This document shows, piece by piece, positions 1-5,244 of a stretch of DNA of 5,244 nucleotides (positions within the stretch are counted from its first letter, which is position 1; each line of letters starts with the position of its first letter). Source of the DNA: Thermoplasmata archaeon (GTDB taxonomy: Archaea > Thermoplasmatota > Thermoplasmata > SG8-5); NCBI GenBank assembly GCA_023136815.1, contig JAGLQM010000057.1, positions 1 to 5,244 of the forward strand. The letters run 5' to 3'. The translations under genes and the position numbers were made by a program. Below the pieces are notes generated by a model. That model was not told the DNA's origin. It saw nothing but the letters and a program-made list of their open reading frames with translations, and ran no database searches.

Positions 1-1026
<1,026 letters not shown>

Positions 1027-1074
1027 ATAATAGTCATTGTTTTGAGAGATAAGATTAAGAAACAATTAGGATAT

Positions 1075-1079
1075 AGGGA
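1075..1079 (+). promoter_or_regulatory. Ribosome binding site of egsA
   Basis: AGGGA lies five bases before the ATG at 1085. The 58-bp gap upstream shows no convincing TATA/BRE pair, so egsA is probably read through from the ligase gene; this is inference. Confidence 0.5.
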
Positions 1080-1084
1080 TTTGG

Positions 1085-2146
1085 ATGTCAGACTTCAACA
1101 AGTACAGCACCATAGAACTGCCAAGGAACGTTGTTATGGGTCACGGAGTGCTATCAGGCATACCCAAGGACTGCAAACGGCTAGGGCTTCCTAAATCCGC
1201 CTTTCTAGTTGCCGATGAGGTAACAAAAGAAATTGCAGGACTGGAGATAGAAGGATATCTTCAGGACGCTGGTTATGATACTGACATGGTTACAATAAAT
1301 GAGGCAGATGCCGAGACAATCGAGACAGTTGAGGAGCAGGCCAGAGAATTTAATGCAGGATTCATGATGGGTATAGGTGGCGGCCGCCCTATTGATGTGG
1401 CCAAATGCGCATCTTTCAATATTGCAAGACATTTCATCAGCGTGCCCACGGCAGCTTCCCATGATGGAATTGTATCGTCCAGGGCTTCGATTCTTGTTGA
1501 TGGGGTGAAAAAATCCCTGGAAGCTCAATCACCAATTGCAGTTGTTGCAGATACTGGCATAATTTCCAAATCCCCTCACAGAATGCTGGCTGCTGGCTGC
1601 GGGGATATAATTTCCAATAAAACCGCAGTACTGGACTGGAAGCTGGCACATAGGCTTCGAAATGATGAATACTCAAGTTATGCTGCCACATTATCCGAAA
1701 TAACAGCAGATATGCTGATTGAAAACGCTAGTGAGATAAAACCAAACCTGGAAGAAAGTGCCTGGGCCGTGGTTAAGGCACTAACGGCCTCGGGAGTGGC
1801 AATGAGCATTGCAGGCTCAAGCAGACCAGCAAGCGGTTCCGAGCACAAGTTCTCACATGCATTAGATGCAATTGCAGAGAAACCAGCATTTCATGGAGAA
1901 CAATGCGGCATTGGCTCCATAATGATGATGTACTTGCATGGCGGCAACTGGGAGAAACTCAGAGATTCACTGGAAATCATCGGTGCTCCGACAAATATCA
2001 ATAAGTTGGAATTAACTCGTGAGGACATTATCCAGGCACTTGTGAAGGCCCATGATATCAAGCCAGAGCGATACACCATCCTGGGATATCATGGTCTGAC
2101 AGAAGAGGCCTCGGAAACCCTGGCAGAAAAAACAGGTGTGGTTTAA
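1085..2146 (+). CDS. egsA: sn-glycerol-1-phosphate dehydrogenase (NAD(P)+)
   Basis: G1P dehydrogenase reduces dihydroxyacetone phosphate with NAD(P)H to sn-glycerol-1-phosphate, the backbone with archaeal stereochemistry to which isoprenoid chains are ether-linked. The protein has 353 residues, normal for the family, and is complete. It belongs to the iron/zinc-dependent dehydroquinate synthase-like alcohol dehydrogenase superfamily. The nucleotide-binding loop GIGGGRPIDVAK is at 96-107, followed by the G1PDH-typical VPTAASHDGIVSSRAS at 120-135. By analogy with glycerol dehydrogenases, the likely metal ligands are D174 (in GCGD), H254 (in RPASGSEHKFSHALD) and H270 (in FHGEQ); all are present. 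The ATG is chosen because a Shine-Dalgarno-like AGGGA precedes it and the protein begins at the usual position before the first beta strand. The next gene starts immediately at its stop, which implies translational coupling. The family assignment is very secure; NADH versus NADPH preference is not visible. Confidence 0.97.
   Translation: MSDFNKYSTIELPRNVVMGHGVLSGIPKDCKRLGLPKSAFLVADEVTKEIAGLEIEGYLQDAGYDTDMVTINEADAETIETVEEQAREFNAGFMMGIGGGRPIDVAKCASFNIARHFISVPTAASHDGIVSSRASILVDGVKKSLEAQSPIAVVADTGIISKSPHRMLAAGCGDIISNKTAVLDWKLAHRLRNDEYSSYAATLSEITADMLIENASEIKPNLEESAWAVVKALTASGVAMSIAGSSRPASGSEHKFSHALDAIAEKPAFHGEQCGIGSIMMMYLHGGNWEKLRDSLEIIGAPTNINKLELTREDIIQALVKAHDIKPERYTILGYHGLTEEASETLAEKTGVV
2134..2138 (+). 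promoter_or_regulatory. Ribosome binding site deciding the UPF0179 start
   Basis: AGGTG, inside the last codons of egsA, lies nine bases before the ATG at 2148. It favours that start over the in-frame GTG at 2136, which overlaps the site itself and has only A-rich sequence upstream. Confidence 0.5.
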
Positions 2147-2147
2147 T

Positions 2148-2573
2148 ATGGTGTTATTAACAGTTATCGGCAGGAAGCTGGCCAAGCCCGGTAGTGAATT
2201 CATTTTCATAGGCCCTAATTCAAACTGCAAGGATTGTAAAGTAAAGACAATCTGCTTTCATCTGGAGAAAGGCACGAAATATAAAATTATAAACGCCAGG
2301 GATGTTGTTCATGATTGCCCCCAGCACGAGGATAATGTTGTAATAATCGAGGTTGAGGAAGTTCCCAGAGAGGCTATTATTCCAAAAAAGCAAGCCATGG
2401 AAGGAACAACCATAACCTTTGAGCTACCGAAATGCAAGGAAAGGGGATGCCTTCATTATCAATTATGCTTCCCTGTTGGTATGAAATCTGGTCTAAAAAG
2501 GCAGGTTTCCAGTGTCATAGAGAATGTGGAATGCGCAAATGGCCAGAACCGGATCAAGGTTATTTTAGGGTGA
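2148..2573 (+). CDS. UPF0179 family protein (conserved archaeal cysteine-rich protein)
   Basis: The 141-residue protein is recognised as UPF0179 by its N-terminus (TVIGRKLAKPGSEFIFIGP) followed by CKDCKVKTIC. The family is conserved in archaea, and I know of no assigned function. Eight cysteines form two sets: C27, C30, C36, C57 and C96, C101, C107, C129. Each set has a close trio plus a fourth cysteine 20-21 residues later, suggesting two metal or Fe-S sites; that is inference. No signal peptide or membrane segment is visible, so it is probably cytoplasmic. The ATG at 2148 is preferred because family members begin just before the TxIGxKLA strand; a GTG at 2136 would add MWFN. The start lies one base after the egsA stop, so the two genes are very likely co-transcribed and translationally coupled. 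A link to lipid synthesis is suggested only by this position. Confidence 0.88.
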   Translation: MVLLTVIGRKLAKPGSEFIFIGPNSNCKDCKVKTICFHLEKGTKYKIINARDVVHDCPQHEDNVVIIEVEEVPREAIIPKKQAMEGTTITFELPKCKERGCLHYQLCFPVGMKSGLKRQVSSVIENVECANGQNRIKVILG

Positions 2574-2590
2574 AAATAGATAAAAGGCAG

Positions 2591-2606
2591 TCATTTTATT
2601 CATTTT
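2591..2606 (+). terminator. Possible T-rich archaeal terminator after the operon
   Basis: Two TTTT runs in the near-repeat cattttattcatttta lie just downstream of the UPF0179 stop and just upstream of the next promoter. Archaeal termination often needs only such T tracts. No hairpin is seen, so the support is weak. Confidence 0.3.
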
Positions 2607-2608
2607 AC

Positions 2609-2622
2609 ACAAATTTTATATA
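2609..2622 (+). promoter_or_regulatory. Archaeal BRE/TATA promoter of the surface-protein gene
   Basis: TTTATATA at 2615-2622 is an excellent archaeal TATA box. The six bases directly before it, ACAAAT (2609-2614), fit the BRE consensus RNWAAW at every position. Transcription would be expected to begin near 2643-2647, about 25 bases downstream of the box centre. That would give a leader of about 30 bases to the ATG at 2678, or about 50 to the ATG at 2699. The large gene is therefore probably its own transcription unit. Confidence 0.7.
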
Positions 2623-2664
2623 GACTATCTTATATTACTTCATCAGCCTATTCCAGCATACATA

Positions 2665-2670
2665 AGGGGA
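2665..2670 (+). promoter_or_regulatory. Ribosome binding site for the upstream start at 2678
   Basis: AGGGGA lies seven bases before the ATG at 2678. A competing GGAG at 2690-2693 lies five bases before a second in-frame ATG at 2699, so the sequence supports either start. Confidence 0.4.
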
Positions 2671-2677
2671 AGAATAA

Positions 2678-4897
2678 ATGCTCATGGGCGGAGATAAAAT
2701 GAAATCTGGCAAAACGATACTGGCATTGGCTATTTCCTTAGCTTTCATTTTAATGACAATTGTAGTGCCAATGCAGGTGAAGGGTGCTGTAACTCAACTG
2801 GAACTTGTACCTGGAAAATACACTGGAACCAATATTTATGTGCCAGGTGAAGTCATGGACATTGTTATTCATGGAAATATTATTGATGAAGAATTCGAAA
2901 TATACTGCGTCATTGGTGAGGAGCAGCGCATTGGCGGCAATATTTTCATACAGGAAAGTTTCACAGCCAAGATTTCTTACACAGTGCCAGATGCCCCTGA
3001 TGGAGATTATCTGATTCGTGTGAAACGGCCAAACAATGCTACAGAAACAGAGGCAATATTCACAATTCAGGGCTATTCATTTAATATAGAAACAGACAGA
3101 GATGCATATCTCTCCGGCGACGAAATGAAGGTGTTCTGGACAGCCAATAATCTTAAAGACCAAACCCTACCAGCTTCTGGTGATGGTGAAATAACCATAT
3201 ACAATCAATCATCCACTGGAGGAATGATGCGTTTTCTGGGACCTCATCATTTTGACACTGCTGCTGGCAGTGTGTCATTCACATTGCCAGATATTGTGAA
3301 TTATACACAGACATATCTTGTTGTTGCATGGTTCAATGATACTGCAGCACCTCCCAAAAGAAGCCAGGCATCAGTGGCGCAGTTTGAAATTAAGCGTCTG
3401 GGGATTCTCATTGACCTGGACAGAAATCAGTATACTACAGGCTCGCTTCTCAAAATGAGCGTAATAACACTTGCAGCAGAAAATCAGGCAAATCCGTCTA
3501 TTTTAACAGATACAGAAGAGCCAGGCTGCGCAGTTTCCATTTCCATAAAAAAGGAAGGGCTGGTATCTCCAACCTTCCCTCCAGTTATACTGACCACGGA
3601 TTCTCATGGCCTGGTGGAGTACGTTGTAGTGCTAAATCATGCTGACTTTGTTGATGGAACGACCTTCACTGTTGAGGTCACAGCCAGCAAGGGTGTGAAC
3701 AGTGTATTTGCATCTGATAATTTTGAGATCTCATCATCATCATCTATATCTGTTGTACTGGATTTCAATAGGGTCCAGTATGCATCCGGTGAAAATTTAT
3801 TTGTGAATGCAACTGCCTTTTCCATAGGGGCAGTTACCAGTCCTTCATACACCTATATCATAGAAATAAGGGACAATGATACTACTGGAACACTGTTTTC
3901 GAGGGACACACAATCTACAGGAGATTTTTTCTTTGAAATACCTGAAAATTTTGAAGGCTGGCTATGGGTTCAGGTTACTGTAGATGATGGTGTAGGAAAT
4001 AGCGCATCGGTTATTCAGCAGGTCAGGATCAGTTATGCAATAGTTCTTGTCAATGTTAACAAGGAAAATTACAATGCAGAAGATAAATTATCAATATCAT
4101 ATGAGGTCATTGGCACACTTCTGGGTGAACCGGATACCTTCTATGTAATCTATGACAAGGAGGGCAGCGTTGTTAAGGAAGGAACAGCAGCAAACGGTTC
4201 CTTCAATTTCATTGTACCCAGTGCCCCATCTGAGAGTTATATTTTCACTGTCTTCGCCTCTGCCGGTGGCAGGGTGGTCCATGGAACAGACAGCGCGGAC
4301 CTATTCTCTGGATATGTACTTATTTTGGATTTCAACAAGGCATTCTATGAACCCGGCGAGACAATGGCCATTAACTACCAAATAATAGTGGTTGGAAATG
4401 CAGATATGCCAGCAACCTTTACGATTACCTATGGCCTGATAAACGGCCCTGAGGCCAGCCTCCAGACAGGAGAGCAGACTGGCAGGCTCATGTATATCAT
4501 TCCTGACAAGATTGATCAGGGAGAGCAGATATTCATGGCCAGCAGTGATTTCGGAGCCAGCTCAAATGAGGTTGTAATTGTTGACAAGGATGTGAATCCA
4601 ATATGGGAACTGAAGATGTTCGGAATTCCACTGTTCAATATGTTCCTGCTCCTGTTACTTTTGTTCACACTATTTATGACTTTAAGAACAAGGTCAAGAG
4701 TAAAATCAATTCAGAAAGAAGGGCTGACTGCACCAGGCAGCAGGGAATCCAACCTGGCATCCAAACGTACCCAGAATCCATCAACGGCCAGTAGATTTCA
4801 GTGTGTGGAATGTGGGGATCCCATAGAAATAACAACATCCAGACGGCCAATCGAAGTCATGTGCCCTCATTGCGGTGAGATTCAGCATATAGAATGA
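2678..4897 (+). CDS. Secreted, membrane-anchored protein with six MG2/Ig-like repeats and a cytoplasmic zinc ribbon
   Basis: The 739-residue protein has no recognised name. A signal peptide covers about residues 8-36 (MKSGK, then a long hydrophobic core, probable cleavage after VKG). Six divergent beta-rich repeats follow, each marked by a Y-x-x-G-[ED/S]-like turn at Y54, Y144, Y252, Y368, Y465 and Y557, usually preceded by D-x-[ND]-[RK]. This resembles macroglobulin MG2 or Ig-like sandwiches. A transmembrane helix at about 648-669 and the basic stretch RTRSRVK predict that the repeats are outside and the C-terminus is inside. The 70-residue tail ends in C709-x2-C712 and C729-x2-C732, a zinc ribbon. 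Seven N-x-S/T sequons all lie in the outside part. A second start at 2699 would give 732 residues and a shorter n-region. The TGA stop is followed directly by an in-frame TAG. It is likely an adhesin, sensor or envelope component; the exact role is unknown. Confidence 0.85.
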   Translation: MLMGGDKMKSGKTILALAISLAFILMTIVVPMQVKGAVTQLELVPGKYTGTNIYVPGEVMDIVIHGNIIDEEFEIYCVIGEEQRIGGNIFIQESFTAKISYTVPDAPDGDYLIRVKRPNNATETEAIFTIQGYSFNIETDRDAYLSGDEMKVFWTANNLKDQTLPASGDGEITIYNQSSTGGMMRFLGPHHFDTAAGSVSFTLPDIVNYTQTYLVVAWFNDTAAPPKRSQASVAQFEIKRLGILIDLDRNQYTTGSLLKMSVITLAAENQANPSILTDTEEPGCAVSISIKKEGLVSPTFPPVILTTDSHGLVEYVVVLNHADFVDGTTFTVEVTASKGVNSVFASDNFEISSSSSISVVLDFNRVQYASGENLFVNATAFSIGAVTSPSYTYIIEIRDNDTTGTLFSRDTQSTGDFFFEIPENFEGWLWVQVTVDDGVGNSASVIQQVRISYAIVLVNVNKENYNAEDKLSISYEVIGTLLGEPDTFYVIYDKEGSVVKEGTAANGSFNFIVPSAPSESYIFTVFASAGGRVVHGTDSADLFSGYVLILDFNKAFYEPGETMAINYQIIVVGNADMPATFTITYGLINGPEASLQTGEQTGRLMYIIPDKIDQGEQIFMASSDFGASSNEVVIVDKDVNPIWELKMFGIPLFNMFLLLLLLFTLFMTLRTRSRVKSIQKEGLTAPGSRESNLASKRTQNPSTASRFQCVECGDPIEITTSRRPIEVMCPHCGEIQHIE
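2792..4582 (+). other. Array of six protein-level beta-sandwich repeats
   Basis: The repeats cover about residues 39-131, 133-238, 241-350, 356-449, 452-545 and 546-635. The signature tyrosines are spaced 90, 108, 116, 97 and 92 residues apart. The best-conserved core is h-h-D-x-N-[RK]-x-x-Y-x-x-G-E, as in DFNRVQYASGE and DFNKAFYEPGE. The units are too divergent to be DNA repeats, so the duplications are old. Assignment to MG2 rather than another Ig-like fold is inferred from the motif alone. Confidence 0.65.
4802..4873 (+). other. C-terminal zinc ribbon of the surface protein
   Basis: CVEC-G and CPHC-G are separated by 16 residues (C712 to C729), the pattern of small rubredoxin-like zinc ribbons. 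It sits after the transmembrane helix and a flexible Ser/Gly/Asn-rich linker, so it should be in the cytoplasm. Confidence 0.75.
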
Positions 4898-5014
4898 TAG
4901 TACTGGCTTGATTGTATTAATTCCTGAACGTCAAAAATAGGATGGGGGCGAATGGTCATGTTGGCTCTATTGTCCTCGTCTGTTCATGTGTTGATGGGAA
5001 TTGATGCATTTTTC

Positions 5015-5028
5015 ACTAATCTTAATAT
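5015..5028 (+). promoter_or_regulatory. Possible promoter of the restriction-modification-like gene
   Basis: ACTAAT (5015-5020) fits the BRE pattern RNWAAW and is followed directly by CTTAATAT (5021-5028), an imperfect TATA box. Expected initiation near 5048-5050 would leave only about ten leader bases before the ATG at 5059. The remainder of the 161-bp gap from 4898 shows no hairpin, RNA gene or convincing ORF. Confidence 0.35.
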
Positions 5029-5049
5029 CCTAAATCACATTCCAGTGTC

Positions 5050-5053
5050 AGGA
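5050..5053 (+). promoter_or_regulatory. Ribosome binding site of the restriction-modification-like gene
   Basis: AGGA lies five bases before the ATG at 5059 and supports that start. Confidence 0.5.
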
Positions 5054-5058
5054 AGATT

Positions 5059-5244
5059 ATGCCTGCTCCGGAAGAGATTTCAAAGCTTGTAGAACGATAC
5101 ACAAACAATCATAATCAGTACAGGTCATCCAGCTACAGGGAGGCCGATGTAAGAATTGAATTTTTAGACCCTCTTTTTAAGGCATTGGATTGGGATGTTG
5201 ACAATACAGGCGGAAATGCACCCCAGTATCGAGATGTTGTAACC
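5059..5244 (+). CDS. N-terminus of a probable Eco57I/type IIG-like restriction-modification protein, 3' truncated
   Basis: The first 62 codons are visible and the frame remains open at the window edge. The N-terminus (PAPEEISKLVERY, then YREADVRIEFLDPLFKALDW and NTGGNAPQYRDVV) resembles the opening of large proteins, often near 1000 residues, that join an HsdR-like PD-(D/E)xK nuclease domain to an Eco57I-type N6-adenine methylase. In such nuclease domains a helix containing E-x-x-x-[DP]-x-[FL] precedes the catalytic strands; here R32-IEFLDPLFKAL-D44 fits that helix, but the catalytic D...ExK part would lie beyond the edge. Enzymes of this kind cut and methylate foreign or self DNA in a single polypeptide. 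The ATG has a good AGGA site. Alternatives are a standalone HsdR-N-domain protein or a BREX-type methylase. The family resemblance is fairly clear, but the full architecture cannot be seen. Confidence 0.65.
   Translation, partial: MPAPEEISKLVERYTNNHNQYRSSSYREADVRIEFLDPLFKALDWDVDNTGGNAPQYRDVVT

Noticed and set aside
1205..1691. Minus-strand open frames of 107 and 84 codons
   Set aside because: Both lie fully inside egsA, which has a clear family match on the + strand; their translations show no recognisable domain.
2136..2147. GTG start adding four residues to UPF0179
   Set aside because: It overlaps the likely ribosome site, has no such site of its own, and the family start fits the ATG at 2148.
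2432..2623. Plus-strand open frame of 63 codons overlapping the UPF0179 end
   Set aside because: It is an out-of-frame shadow of the cysteine-rich region and runs through the TATA box of the next gene.
3731..3745. Short TCA triplet run coding for a serine string, as a possible phase-variation tract
   Set aside because: It is only about five units long and triplet-based, so slippage would not shift the frame; it reads as a simple Ser-rich linker between repeats 3 and 4.
4898..4940. Terminator hairpin after the surface-protein gene
   Set aside because: No convincing inverted repeat or long T run is present; only tandem stops TGA-TAG are clear.
4952..5092. 46-codon open frame in the gap after the surface protein, preceded by a G-rich run
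   Set aside because: It overlaps the start of the restriction-modification-like gene in another frame, and its composition and translation suggest no real protein.

Overview
The window looks archaeal, most likely from the Thermoplasmatota or a related euryarchaeal lineage. Evidence: a complete sn-glycerol-1-phosphate dehydrogenase gene (the archaeal lipid-backbone enzyme), a UPF0179 protein (archaeal family), and a textbook BRE/TATA promoter instead of -35/-10 boxes. The exact lineage is inference and cannot be fixed from this sequence. All supported genes are on the + strand, and no RNA gene, CRISPR array, insertion sequence or integration site was seen.

Left part (1-2573): a probable co-directional operon. 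It has the C-terminal half of an acetoacetyl-CoA synthetase (its 5' end lies outside the window), a 58-bp gap, egsA (G1P dehydrogenase), and then a UPF0179 protein whose start codon directly abuts the egsA stop. Acetoacetyl-CoA can enter the mevalonate pathway to isoprenoids, and G1P is the glycerol backbone those chains attach to, so the first two genes could feed the two arms of archaeal membrane-lipid synthesis. UPF0179 carries two similar four-cysteine modules that look like an internal duplication.

Middle (2574-4897): T-rich sequence and a strong archaeal promoter separate the operon from a large gene of about 739 codons. It encodes a secreted, membrane-anchored protein: signal peptide, six divergent beta-sandwich repeats with a Y-x-x-G-E signature (macroglobulin MG2-like or Ig-like), one transmembrane helix, a basic stop-transfer stretch and a short cytoplasmic tail ending in a CxxC...CxxC zinc ribbon. 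The architecture suggests a surface adhesin or sensor with an internal metal-binding tail; its function is unknown.

Right edge (4898-5244): a 161-bp intergenic region with a possible promoter, then the first 62 codons of a gene resembling the N-terminus of large Eco57I-type (type IIG) restriction-modification or HsdR-like proteins. This suggests that a defence gene begins here and continues beyond the window.
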